Part shown: piece after piece, positions 7,456 to 15,512 of the stretch
Layout: every line of letters begins with the position of its first letter
Position numbering within the stretch: position 1 is the first letter of the stretch
Source: an uncultured Bacilli bacterium
GTDB taxonomy: Bacteria; Bacillota_I; Bacilli_A; RF39; UBA660
Direction of reading: 5' to 3'
Length of the DNA: 36,702 nucleotides
NCBI GenBank assembly: GCA_934183185.1
Contig: CAKPSO010000013.1
Coordinates: forward strand, 1-36,702
Position numbers and translations under genes: made by a program
Notes under the pieces: model-generated
Told to the model about the DNA's origin: nothing
Database searches by the model: none
Seen by the model: only the letters and a program-made list of their open reading frames with translations

Positions 7456-8613
7456 ATGAAAAAGAATATTCAAGATTATTTAATTATAATTTTTCTATTA
7501 CTAGGGCCTATATTAGATGTATTTAGTTTCTATAATAATCCAATTAATATAATAGTTAGAACAGTATTTTTAATTAGTATTATTATCTACTTACTATTAA
7601 CTAAAAAAGAGTATAAGTATCTACTACCATTACTGGTATTTACCTTAGTATTATTTATATATCAGTACTTATACTTACATATTGGTTTAGTACCTACTAT
7701 TTCTAATATTTTAAAATTATTATATCTACCAGTAGGTATGTTATTCTTTAAGAATTATATAGTTCCTACTAATAAGAATAGATTATTAACAGTAATATTA
7801 TTTACTTATTTATTAATATATTATTTTTCTTATATCACCAAGCTAGGTGCTAATGCCTATCTAGATACAGACGGTAAAAGTGGTTTTAAAGGATTATTTT
7901 CTTCTATAAATGAATTTAGTGCTATCTTAGTATGCCTAATACCAGTAGTATTTACTTATTTAAAAAATAATAAAAAATATTTACTATTAATTACTCTTAT
8001 TCTTTTAATAACAGGATGTTCCTTATTAATAGGTACTAAAGTATTATTAGGCGGCTTAGTATTTGGAATAATCTATTTATTATTTCAAGAAAGAGATAAA
8101 TTATTTTTTAATAGAAGTCCTAAAACTAAAGTAATAATAATACTATTAGCTCTATTAACTTTAGTATCAGGCACTTTCTTATTTACTAAAACTAGAACTT
8201 ATAAAAATATGCTTGTTCAAAACGACTTCTTCAAAGTAGAAAATGTATTATCATTTGACTATTTAAATAAGATTATATTTAATGATAGATTTAGTTTTGC
8301 TTCTAATAATTTTAATTATTTTAAGAATCAGGATTTATCTCATCAACTATTAGGTATTAGTCTTCAGGATACTAATATTAAGATGATAGAAATAGATATT
8401 TTAGATATTATAATTAGATATGGAATAATAGGTTTTATTACTTTTACGACTATTAGTATTTTAATAATTAAAGATACTAAGCCAACTATAGATAGTATAA
8501 TATCTCTAATTTTATTAGTTCTAATCTCACTAACTTCTGGGCATGTTTTATTCTATCCAGCTGTTAGTATTTACTTTGGAGTGTTATTAAGTAGGGGAGT
8601 TGGTAATAAATGA
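7456..8613 (+). CDS. O-antigen ligase / Wzy-like polymerase family membrane protein
   Basis: A 385-residue protein with about ten to twelve membrane segments. Family hallmarks are GLFSSINEFSAILVCLIP (around 145-163) and the IGTKVLLGG segment (around 193-201), as in WaaL/Wzy-type polymerases and ligases and their Gram-positive relatives. These join lipid-linked oligosaccharides to each other or to an acceptor on the outer face. The gene follows the GT-C gene by three bases with CAGGAGT as ribosome binding site, and its TGA overlaps the next ATG (ATGA). A Wzy polymerase usually works with a Wzx flippase, and none is seen in the window. Confidence 0.7.
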   Translation: MKKNIQDYLIIIFLLLGPILDVFSFYNNPINIIVRTVFLISIIIYLLLTKKEYKYLLPLLVFTLVLFIYQYLYLHIGLVPTISNILKLLYLPVGMLFFKNYIVPTNKNRLLTVILFTYLLIYYFSYITKLGANAYLDTDGKSGFKGLFSSINEFSAILVCLIPVVFTYLKNNKKYLLLITLILLITGCSLLIGTKVLLGGLVFGIIYLLFQERDKLFFNRSPKTKVIIILLALLTLVSGTFLFTKTRTYKNMLVQNDFFKVENVLSFDYLNKIIFNDRFSFASNNFNYFKNQDLSHQLLGISLQDTNIKMIEIDILDIIIRYGIIGFITFTTISILIIKDTKPTIDSIISLILLVLISLTSGHVLFYPAVSIYFGVLLSRGVGNK

Positions 8614-9470
8614 AAACAGGTTTTATAATTATTAATTATAATGATTTTGAGTCTACTAAAAAACTAATTGATAATATTGCTTCTTATAAAGTAATAGATC
8701 GTATATTAGTAATAGATAATCACTCAACTGATGACTCAGCTAAATTATTAAAAAAAATTAAAAATAATAAATTAAAAATAGTTATAAGTAAGGAAAATGG
8801 TGGTTATTCAAAAGCTATTAATTTAGGCTGTAAAACTATAATAAATGACTTAGGAAAATGTCATATAATTATATCTAATGCCGATATTATTATTAATAGT
8901 GAAGATGATATTAAACGATTAATTAGTAAACTTGATAATAAAAAAGTTGGAGTAGTAGCACCAGTAATATTTGAACATGGTAATCTAAATAGAGGTTGGA
9001 AGCAACCCAAACCATGGCAGGAAGTTTTACTTAATATCCCATATATTCATAGATGGTTAAGAAAAAAATTCTTATATTATAATCAAGAATATTATAAGAA
9101 GAAATCATCACCAGTTGATGTAGTATCAGGCTGCTTTTTTATAGTTGATTCAACTACTATTGAAAAAATAAATTATTTAGATGAATCTGTTTTTCTATAT
9201 TATGAAGAAAATATACTAAGTAAAAAGTTAAAAGATATTGATAAGATATGTATTATCGATAATGAAACTAAAATTATTCATAATCACTCTGTTACTATAG
9301 ATAAAAGTATAAATAAACTAAATAAATATCGTATTCAAAAGAAGAGTCAATATTATTTTGAAAAAAATTATAATAATGCTAGTTGTTTCTGTTTATTGAT
9401 GATAAAAGCTACCAGTAAGATAACAGAAAAAATACTATGGTTAGTATATAAAATAAGGGATCTAAAATGA
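8610..9470 (+). CDS. GT2 glycosyltransferase (WbbL/rhamnosyltransferase-like)
   Basis: A 286-residue cytoplasmic GT-A enzyme. It begins GFIIINYNDFESTKKLI, then VIDNHSTDDS for nucleotide binding and ENGGYSKAIN. The usual metal-binding DxD is replaced by SNADI (around 90-95), as in rhamnosyltransferases of the WbbL group. A later VSGCFFIVDS and a YYEEN segment fit the acceptor and catalytic-base region. It would transfer a sugar from a nucleotide donor, plausibly dTDP-rhamnose given the rml genes downstream. It is translationally coupled on both sides by ATGA overlaps. Confidence 0.82.
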   Translation: MKTGFIIINYNDFESTKKLIDNIASYKVIDRILVIDNHSTDDSAKLLKKIKNNKLKIVISKENGGYSKAINLGCKTIINDLGKCHIIISNADIIINSEDDIKRLISKLDNKKVGVVAPVIFEHGNLNRGWKQPKPWQEVLLNIPYIHRWLRKKFLYYNQEYYKKKSSPVDVVSGCFFIVDSTTIEKINYLDESVFLYYEENILSKKLKDIDKICIIDNETKIIHNHSVTIDKSINKLNKYRIQKKSQYYFEKNYNNASCFCLLMIKATSKITEKILWLVYKIRDLK

Positions 9471-10993
9471 AAAGAAAAAAAGTAATTATTATTGGTGCAG
9501 GGCCAGCTGGGCTAACAGCAGGATATGAATTATTAAAAAATAGTAATAATTATGATGTTACTATTTTAGAAGCTACTAATGATATTGGCGGTATTTCTAA
9601 GACTATTAATTATAAAGGTAATAGAATGGATATTGGCGGGCATAGATTCTTTTCTAAAGATGAACGCGTTTTAAAACTATGGCAGGAAATAATGCCATTA
9701 CAGGGTAAGAATGCTTATGATGATAAAAAGTTAAAAAGAGAAAAGAAATTAAGTAATAATGGCCCAGATCCAGAAAAAGAAGATAGAGTAATGTTAATTA
9801 GAAATAGGGTATCTAGAATCTATTATTCAAAAAAGTTTTTTGATTATCCTATATCTCTAAAAAAAGAAACTATTAAAAATTTAGGATTTAAGAAAACTAT
9901 AACTAGTGGTTTTAGCTATTTAAAAAGTACCACAATAAAGAAAAAAGAAGATTCACTAGAAAACTTCTATATTAATCATTTTGGAAAAAAACTATATAGT
10001 ATGTTTTTTGAAGGTTATACAGAAAAATTATGGGGAAGACATCCTAAGGATATATCTGCAGATTGGGGAAGCCAAAGAGTAAAAGGTTTATCTATTAAAG
10101 AAGTGTTAAAGAATATGTTTAAACTTGATAAAAATAAAAAAGAAACTTCTCTAATTGAAGAATTTATTTATCCAAAGTATGGACCAGGTCAGCTATGGGA
10201 GACTATGGCTTTAGAATTTAAAAATCTAGGTGGTACAGTAATAACCAATTATGAAGTAAATAGTATTGACATAAAAGATAATAAGATTATTTCTGTAAGT
10301 AATGGTATAAAGACTATTACTGGCGATATTTTTATCTCATCAATGCCATTAAAAGATTTAATTAATTCTTTTACTAATAAGAAAACTAATATAGAAAAAA
10401 TAGCTACCAATTTACCATATCGTGATTTTGTTACTATGGGGTTATTAGTAAAAAAACTTAATCTAAAAAATGAAACTAACATAAAAACTCTAGGTAATAT
10501 TATTCCTGATTGCTGGATATATGTACAAGATCCAGAAGTAAAACTTGGTAGAATTCAGATATTCAATAATTGGAGTCCATATATGGTAAAAAATCCTAAT
10601 AAAACAGTATGGATAGGACTAGAATACTTCTGTAATGAAGATGATTGGTTTTGGAACATGAGTGATGATGAGTGCATAAAATATGCAGTTAATGAATTAA
10701 TAAAAATAGGTGTTATAGATCAAAAAGCAGTTTTAGACTACCACAGAGAAAAAGTAAGAAAAGCTTATCCTGCTTATTTTGATAGCTATAAGGATATTGA
10801 TAAAGTAATAAAATACTTAAATAAGTTTGATAATTTATACTGTGTTGGTAGAAATGGACAACATCGTTATAATAATATGGATCATTCAATGGTAACTTCG
10901 TTTGAAGCAGTTAATAATATTTTAAATAATATTAAGAATAAGGATAATGTATGGAATGTTAATACTGATAAAGAATATAATGAAGAAAAATAA
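9467..10993 (+). CDS. UDP-galactopyranose-mutase-like FAD/NAD(P) oxidoreductase
   Basis: A 508-residue flavoprotein. The N-terminus has the dinucleotide motif GAGPAG (10-15), acid E35 for ribose, GGISKT (41-46) and DIGGHRFFSKDERV (55-68). Middle motifs include FEGYTEKLWGRHPKDISADW, and near the end CVGRNGQHRYNNMDHSM. This is the subfamily often annotated as NAD(P)/FAD-dependent oxidoreductase, related to UDP-galactopyranose mutase and protoporphyrinogen oxidase and found with GT2 and GtrA genes. The reaction is not established for this branch. A sugar mutase or redox step on a nucleotide- or lipid-linked sugar is the reasonable guess. Last gene of the operon; the inverted repeat at 11003-11025 follows. 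Confidence 0.78.
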   Translation: MKRKKVIIIGAGPAGLTAGYELLKNSNNYDVTILEATNDIGGISKTINYKGNRMDIGGHRFFSKDERVLKLWQEIMPLQGKNAYDDKKLKREKKLSNNGPDPEKEDRVMLIRNRVSRIYYSKKFFDYPISLKKETIKNLGFKKTITSGFSYLKSTTIKKKEDSLENFYINHFGKKLYSMFFEGYTEKLWGRHPKDISADWGSQRVKGLSIKEVLKNMFKLDKNKKETSLIEEFIYPKYGPGQLWETMALEFKNLGGTVITNYEVNSIDIKDNKIISVSNGIKTITGDIFISSMPLKDLINSFTNKKTNIEKIATNLPYRDFVTMGLLVKKLNLKNETNIKTLGNIIPDCWIYVQDPEVKLGRIQIFNNWSPYMVKNPNKTVWIGLEYFCNEDDWFWNMSDDECIKYAVNELIKIGVIDQKAVLDYHREKVRKAYPAYFDSYKDIDKVIKYLNKFDNLYCVGRNGQHRYNNMDHSMVTSFEAVNNILNNIKNKDNVWNVNTDKEYNEEK

Positions 10994-11002
10994 ACACTAG
11001 GA

Positions 11003-11025
11003 TTTATGCAAAAAAAATGCATAAA
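11003..11025. repeat. Perfect 8-bp inverted repeat in front of the defence operon
   Basis: TTTATGCA (11003-11010) and TGCATAAA (11018-11025) are perfect inverted copies around seven A residues. It starts 9 bases after the flavoprotein stop and ends 13 bases before the extended -10 of the next operon, so it covers the -35 position. It may be a weak terminator (a T-rich but not T-only tail follows) or an operator. Confidence 0.7.
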
Positions 11026-11037
11026 TGTTTATTATTA

Positions 11038-11046
11038 TGGTATAAT
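11038..11046 (+). promoter_or_regulatory. Extended -10 promoter of the RloA/RloB pair
   Basis: TGGTATAAT is a perfect extended -10. No -35 box is recognisable at 11018-11023, where the inverted repeat lies. The ribosome binding site AGAAGGGGG at 11053-11061 precedes the ATG at 11069. Confidence 0.62.
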
Positions 11047-11068
11047 GCTAGTAGAAGGGGGAATTACT

Positions 11069-12262
11069 ATGCTAATAGATTACACTGTAAAAGGTTATAA
11101 AGTATTTAGTGAAGAAACCTATTTTTCCATGGAAAGTGATAATTATATTAAATCACACAAAGAAAATATCTTTTCTCTTGGTAAAGTAAATTTAGTTAAA
11201 TCAGCAATTATTTATGGCCCAAATAATACTGGTAAAAGTACGTTTATATCATCAATAAAACTACTGAAAGCACTAGTATTAGAAACAATTACAGTTCGTG
11301 AGGCTACTAGAGATAATAATATATATAATTTATACCTGCCAATAACTGATAGAGTAATAGAATTCAATATTAAATTTTTATTAGATGGTGATATTCTTTC
11401 ATATACTCTATTTATAAAATACAATATTGGTATCATTAAGGAATCACTTGCCGTTAATGATAATTATATATTTGATACAAATGATATAACTAATACTAAA
11501 GATGAAATAAAGTCTTTAATTGAAGTATATGAATCATATAAAGACAAATTAATTATATCCACATTGCCTAAAGAATATATGCAGTATACAGAAAAAATTA
11601 AAAAAATGTTTGAAAACATAGTTATTTTTAATGATAATATAGTTGATGGTGAAACGTTCAATAATTTTAATATGAATGGAGTATATGATTTCTTATCTTC
11701 ATCTAGTAAAAAAGAAATAGACTTATTTAATAAAGCTATAAATCAAGCTGATATTAGTATTGATGAAATAAAGCCAGCCCGTGAAGAATTAGACATATCA
11801 AATTCTTTAAAAATAAATAGTGTTCATTCAAAAAATGGTAAAAAAGTGGAAGTGCCAAGTATATTTGTTGAATCAGATGGTAGTAAAAGATACATGAGAT
11901 ACATTGCTCAAATTATTAAGGCCTTCGAAGTTGGAAAAATTATTCTAATTGATGAAATAGATAATAGTCTGCATACTATATTAACTAGAAGTCTAATATC
12001 GTTATTTAATAGTGAAAATAATACTAATACTCAACTAATAGCTAGTTCTCACGATTTATTATTATTAGACACTGAAAATTTATTTAGAAAGGACCAGATA
12101 TGGTTTATATATAAAGACAAAGAAGAAATATATTTATACTCATTAGATGATATCAATGATAATGAAGGTGCCAGAAATAAAACTATGACTTCATATTTAA
12201 AAGGAATGTTTGGAGCTTTGCCTAATCCAAATATTGGGGATTTATTTGATGAAAAGAAGTAA
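11069..12262 (+). CDS. RloA/AbiLi-type AAA ATPase (COG1106-like), defence component
   Basis: A 397-residue ABC/SMC-like ATPase. Walker A is GPNNTGKST (50-58), the ABC-like signature region is VESDGSKRYMRYI (268-280), Walker B is IILIDEIDNSLH (291-302, with D295 and E296), and the H-switch is ASSHD (326-330, H328). Between the two halves lies a helical insertion (about 130-250). The C-terminus LKGMFGALPNPNIGDLF is typical of RloA/AAA15 proteins. With an RloB partner immediately behind, this is the AbiL / RloAB layout of abortive-infection and restriction-linked loci. I chose the ATG at 11069 because of AGAAGGGGG at 11053-11061; the in-frame ATG at 11006 lies inside the inverted repeat and upstream of the promoter. 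Confidence 0.88.
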   Translation: MLIDYTVKGYKVFSEETYFSMESDNYIKSHKENIFSLGKVNLVKSAIIYGPNNTGKSTFISSIKLLKALVLETITVREATRDNNIYNLYLPITDRVIEFNIKFLLDGDILSYTLFIKYNIGIIKESLAVNDNYIFDTNDITNTKDEIKSLIEVYESYKDKLIISTLPKEYMQYTEKIKKMFENIVIFNDNIVDGETFNNFNMNGVYDFLSSSSKKEIDLFNKAINQADISIDEIKPAREELDISNSLKINSVHSKNGKKVEVPSIFVESDGSKRYMRYIAQIIKAFEVGKIILIDEIDNSLHTILTRSLISLFNSENNTNTQLIASSHDLLLLDTENLFRKDQIWFIYKDKEEIYLYSLDDINDNEGARNKTMTSYLKGMFGALPNPNIGDLFDEKK

Positions 12263-12824
12263 TAAAGTTCCACAATTAAAGGAAAGCATTATTCTAATAG
12301 TAGAAGGTAAATCAGATGAAAAGTTTATTGAAAGATTAAAAATATTATTTAATAGTAAATACAATATAGAAGTAGTTAATGCCAAAAGCGGTACTAGAAT
12401 ATTAAAAAAGTATAAAGATAAGAAAAAAGTATTTCCAGAAAAAGAAATATTAGTATTATATGATTTAGATAATTGTAAGACATTAATTGATATTAAAAAT
12501 GAATATAAACAAGAAGGAATAAAATTAGAAGATAATCAGTTATATTATATTAATCCTGAAATTGAATTACTATTTATATTATGGTATGAAAAAAGAGCTT
12601 ATACTATGATTAGTGATGATGAATATAAGAAAATCATATCTGATATCTATGGCATTAAAAATTATCGTAAAACGGAAAGCGAACTAAAAAAAATAATGAG
12701 TGAAATAACTAGTGAGAGAGTATCTTTAATCATTAAAAACATAAAGTCTCTAAAATTAAATAAAAATTCTAATAAATTGCCATCAACTAATTTTGATAAA
12801 TTGTTTGAAAAATTATTTAAATAA
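12249..12824 (+). CDS. RloB/AbiLii-like TOPRIM-type protein, defence effector candidate
   Basis: A 191-residue protein. It opens IILIVEGKSDEKFIERL (14-30), the TOPRIM-style acidic strand with E19, and then has VLYDLDN (69-75) with D72 and D74 as the DxD pair. NPEIELLFILWYE (102-114) matches the RloB signature N-P-x-x-E-L-W/L. RloB-family proteins are thought to be nucleases acting with RloA ATPases; the family includes AbiLii from Lactococcus phage abortive infection. The gene overlaps the ATPase end by 14 bases and uses GGGGA at 12236-12240 with the ATG at 12249, so synthesis is coupled. The in-frame start at 12210 has no such site. Confidence 0.85.
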   Translation: MKRSNKVPQLKESIILIVEGKSDEKFIERLKILFNSKYNIEVVNAKSGTRILKKYKDKKKVFPEKEILVLYDLDNCKTLIDIKNEYKQEGIKLEDNQLYYINPEIELLFILWYEKRAYTMISDDEYKKIISDIYGIKNYRKTESELKKIMSEITSERVSLIIKNIKSLKLNKNSNKLPSTNFDKLFEKLFK

Positions 12825-12831
12825 AAATGAT

Positions 12832-12867
12832 AAAAAGCATCATATTTCTTGAGATATGATGCTTTTT
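12832..12867 (+). terminator. Strong intrinsic terminator after RloB, overlapping the next promoter
   Basis: A perfect 14-base stem (12832-12845 with 12854-12867) encloses the 8-base loop TTCTTGAG and ends in five T. The loop and first right-arm base form TTGAGA, which is the -35 box of the promoter for the rml genes. Confidence 0.9.
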
Positions 12868-12877
12868 AGTTTATACT
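12849..12877 (+). promoter_or_regulatory. Promoter of rmlC-D/rmlB
   Basis: TTGAGA (12849-12854), an exact 17-base spacer and TATACT (12872-12877). The spacer contains the right arm and T run of the terminator. A near copy with the same boxes and spacing lies at 15417-15445. Confidence 0.7.
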
Positions 12878-12912
12878 AAACATAGTAATATTTATTATGA
12901 TTGGGGGATAAC

Positions 12913-14379
12913 ATGAAAAAAATAGAGACTAAATTAAAGGATTGTTATATTATTGAACCAGATAAATTTGGTGATGAAAGAGGATACTATTCACCATTTT
13001 TTATAGAAGAAAAGAATGCTAAAGAAGGACTAACAATGAAAACTATAGCCCAAGGTGCAAGAAGCAAGAGTAGAAAAGGAACTGTTAGAGGATTACATTT
13101 TCAAGAAGATCCATTATGTCAAGCAAAATTAGTTGAATGTTTAACTGGTGGTGTACTTGATGTAGTGGTAGACTTAAGAAAGGATTCGCCTTCTTATAAA
13201 AAATGGATTAGTGTAGAATTAACTCCAGAAAATGGTAGACAATTATATGTACCACGTGGTTTTGCACATGGATTTGTTAGTTTAAAGGATAATACATTAT
13301 TTCAATATTTAGTTGATAATGATTATAAACCAAGTCATGAAAATGGTATTTCGTGGGATGACCCTGAAATTGGCATTGACTGGCAATTTGAAAAATATGG
13401 AATAGAAAAACCTATATTAAATGATAATGATCAAGTAAGAAAAGGTATATCAGAAGTTAATCCTAATTTTTATATGCATAAAAGATATTTAGTAACCGGA
13501 TGTAAAGGTCAACTTGGTTTCGATATTGTAAGAGAACTTAATAAAAGAGGAATTTATGATATTTTAGCTTTAGATGTTGATGATATGGATATAACTAATA
13601 AAAGGATAGTCGATAAAATAATTGGAGAATATAAACCTGAATATGTATTCCATTGTGCTGCTTATACTGCTGTAGATAAAGCAGAAGAAAATGAAGAAAT
13701 AGCCTATAAAATAAACGTTGATGGTACTAAAAATATAGCTAATGCATGTAGAAATATTAACTCTAAACTAATATATATTTCTACAGATTATGTATTTGAT
13801 GGAAAACAAAAAGAAAACGAATCATATAAACCAGATGATGAAGTTAACCCTTTAAGTGTTTATGGTAAAACTAAATACTTAGGTGAACTTGCTGCTTTAG
13901 AAAATCCTAAAACATTTGTAGTAAGAACAGCTTGGGTATTTGGATTAAATGGTAATAATTTTGTAAAAACAATGCTAAAGTTATCAGAAAATCATGACAG
14001 TTTAAATGTAGTTAGTGATCAAATTGGTTCTCCAACATATACTGTTGACTTAGCCAAATTATTAGTTGATATGAGTGAAACTGATAAGTATGGTATATAT
14101 CATGGAACTAATAGTGGATATACTTCATGGGCTGAATTTGCCGATTATATTCTAAAAGATACTGATACTAAGGTTAATTATGTAACAACTGAAGAATATT
14201 ATAAACCCCAATATGAAAAAGCTGCTTCTGAGGGAAAAACACTTAATATAGCGACTAGGCCCTTAGTATCAAAATTAGATAAAAGTAAACTAGTAGAAAA
14301 TGACTTTAATGAACTTCAAGATTGGCATCAAGCAGTTGATGACTATAAAAAAGAACTGCAAAAAAGAAAGAAGGTATAG
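12913..14379 (+). CDS. rmlCD: Fused dTDP-4-dehydrorhamnose 3,5-epimerase and dTDP-4-dehydrorhamnose reductase
   Basis: A 488-residue bifunctional enzyme for the last two steps of dTDP-L-rhamnose synthesis. Residues 1-185 are RmlC: a cupin with FGDERGYYSPFF (19-30), RGLHFQ (59-64, H62) and PRGFAHGF (114-121, H119), plus Y132. Residues 190-488 are RmlD, an extended SDR: VTGCKGQLG (194-202), CAAYTAVDKAE (248-258), STDYVFDG (290-297) and YGKTK (Y317, K321). Both active sites look complete, so the fusion should channel the epimerised intermediate straight to reduction. The ATG at 12913 has GGGGGA just upstream; an in-frame TTG at 12901 lies before that site. rmlB follows within 5 bases. Confidence 0.95.
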   Translation: MKKIETKLKDCYIIEPDKFGDERGYYSPFFIEEKNAKEGLTMKTIAQGARSKSRKGTVRGLHFQEDPLCQAKLVECLTGGVLDVVVDLRKDSPSYKKWISVELTPENGRQLYVPRGFAHGFVSLKDNTLFQYLVDNDYKPSHENGISWDDPEIGIDWQFEKYGIEKPILNDNDQVRKGISEVNPNFYMHKRYLVTGCKGQLGFDIVRELNKRGIYDILALDVDDMDITNKRIVDKIIGEYKPEYVFHCAAYTAVDKAEENEEIAYKINVDGTKNIANACRNINSKLIYISTDYVFDGKQKENESYKPDDEVNPLSVYGKTKYLGELAALENPKTFVVRTAWVFGLNGNNFVKTMLKLSENHDSLNVVSDQIGSPTYTVDLAKLLVDMSETDKYGIYHGTNSGYTSWAEFADYILKDTDTKVNYVTTEEYYKPQYEKAASEGKTLNIATRPLVSKLDKSKLVENDFNELQDWHQAVDDYKKELQKRKKV

Positions 14380-14383
14380 AAAA

Positions 14384-15397
14384 ATGAAAATATTAGTAAC
14401 CGGTGGTGCAGGATTCATAGGTAGCAATTTTTTACACTATATGGTAGAAAAATATCCAAACTATCAATTTGTTTGCTTAGATGCACTAACATATGCTGGA
14501 AATTATGAGAATTTACTTAGTATTATTGGTAAAACAAATTTTAAATTTTTAAAAGGGGATATTAGAAATATAGGTTTTATTGATGAGTTATTTAAGAATG
14601 AAAGCTTTGACATGGTAGTAAATTTTGCTGCTGAAAGTCACGTAGATAATTCTATAAAAAATCCAAATATATTTGCAGATACCAATATATTAGGCACCAT
14701 GGTATTAATGAATGCTTCAAAAAAATATGGTGTTAAAAGATATCATCAAATATCTACTGATGAGGTATATGGTGATTTACCATTAAATAAATTAGATTTG
14801 AAATTCACTGAAAAAACGCCACTGCATGCATCAAGCCCTTATTCTGCTTCAAAAGCTGGTGCAGATTTACAGGTTCTTGCTTATGCAAGAACATTTAAAC
14901 TACCAATAACTATCTCTAGATGTTCAAATAACTATGGGCCATATCAATTTCCCGAAAAACTAATTCCTCTAGTTATATCAAAAGCAATGAATAATGAAAA
15001 TATACCAGTCTACGGAACTGGAAGCAATGTAAGGGATTGGATTCATGTTAAAGATCATAATATTGGCGTTGATATAATTTTACATTGTGGAAAAGAGGGA
15101 GAAATTTATAATTTAGGAGGACATTCTGAAAAAACAAATTTAGAAGTAGTTAAAACAATTTTAAAGCAATTAAATAAGCCGGAAAAATTAATTACTTACG
15201 TAACAGATAGGCCGGGTCATGATAAAAGATATGCAATCGATTCAACGAAAGCAGAAAGTGAACTTGGATGGAATTTAACATATACATTTGAAGAAGGCAT
15301 AAAAGAAACTGTTGATTGGTATTTAAATAATAAAGAATGGATTAGCAATATTAAAAGTGGGAAATACCAAAAAAGATACAAAAAGCTCAAAAAATAG
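14384..15397 (+). CDS. rmlB: dTDP-glucose 4,6-dehydratase
   Basis: A 337-residue extended SDR that converts dTDP-glucose to dTDP-4-keto-6-deoxyglucose, the second step to dTDP-rhamnose. The NAD motif GGAGFIG is at 7-13, FAAESHVDNSI at 81-91, STDEVYG at 124-130 (T125, D126 and E127 are the dehydratase residues), and the YSASK catalytic pair is Y153/K157. Length is normal. The ATG at 14384 follows an AAGAAGG site and lies 5 bases after the rmlCD stop; an in-frame ATG at 14300 would extend it into the fused gene. It ends just before the second terminator/promoter module. Confidence 0.96.
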   Translation: MKILVTGGAGFIGSNFLHYMVEKYPNYQFVCLDALTYAGNYENLLSIIGKTNFKFLKGDIRNIGFIDELFKNESFDMVVNFAAESHVDNSIKNPNIFADTNILGTMVLMNASKKYGVKRYHQISTDEVYGDLPLNKLDLKFTEKTPLHASSPYSASKAGADLQVLAYARTFKLPITISRCSNNYGPYQFPEKLIPLVISKAMNNENIPVYGTGSNVRDWIHVKDHNIGVDIILHCGKEGEIYNLGGHSEKTNLEVVKTILKQLNKPEKLITYVTDRPGHDKRYAIDSTKAESELGWNLTYTFEEGIKETVDWYLNNKEWISNIKSGKYQKRYKKLKK

Positions 15398-15399
15398 TG

Positions 15400-15435
15400 A
15401 AAAAGAGCTATATTTCTTGAGATATATCGTTTTTT
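15400..15435 (+). terminator. Degenerate copy of the 12832 hairpin
   Basis: AAAAAGAGCTATAT (15400-15413) and ATATATCGTTTTTT (15422-15435) flank the same 8-base loop TTCTTGAG found at 12846-12853. The stem has two mismatches and one G-U pair, then six T. It should be a weaker terminator, so some transcription may run from rmlB into rmlA. Confidence 0.6.
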
Positions 15436-15445
15436 AGTTTATACT
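15417..15445 (+). promoter_or_regulatory. Promoter of rmlA (copy of the rmlCD promoter)
   Basis: TTGAGA (15417-15422), 17 bases and TATACT (15440-15445), with the same loop-embedded -35 as at 12849. The leader is about 60 bases and shares ATAGTAATAT with the rmlCD leader. AGAGG precedes the ATG at 15513. Confidence 0.68.
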
Positions 15446-15512
15446 TAGTTATAAGAGATAGTAATATCGCTAAGAATAGAAAAGGGTAAAAGACTAAGGA
15501 AAGAGGTACACA

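Noticed and set aside
8610..9470. Mycoplasma genetic code (TGA as Trp)
   Set aside because: TGA forms clean ATGA gene overlaps at several places, and the coding regions use TGG for Trp.
11006..11068. Longer N-terminus for the RloA-like ATPase
   Set aside because: This ATG lies inside the inverted repeat and upstream of the promoter, and the extra residues match nothing in the family.
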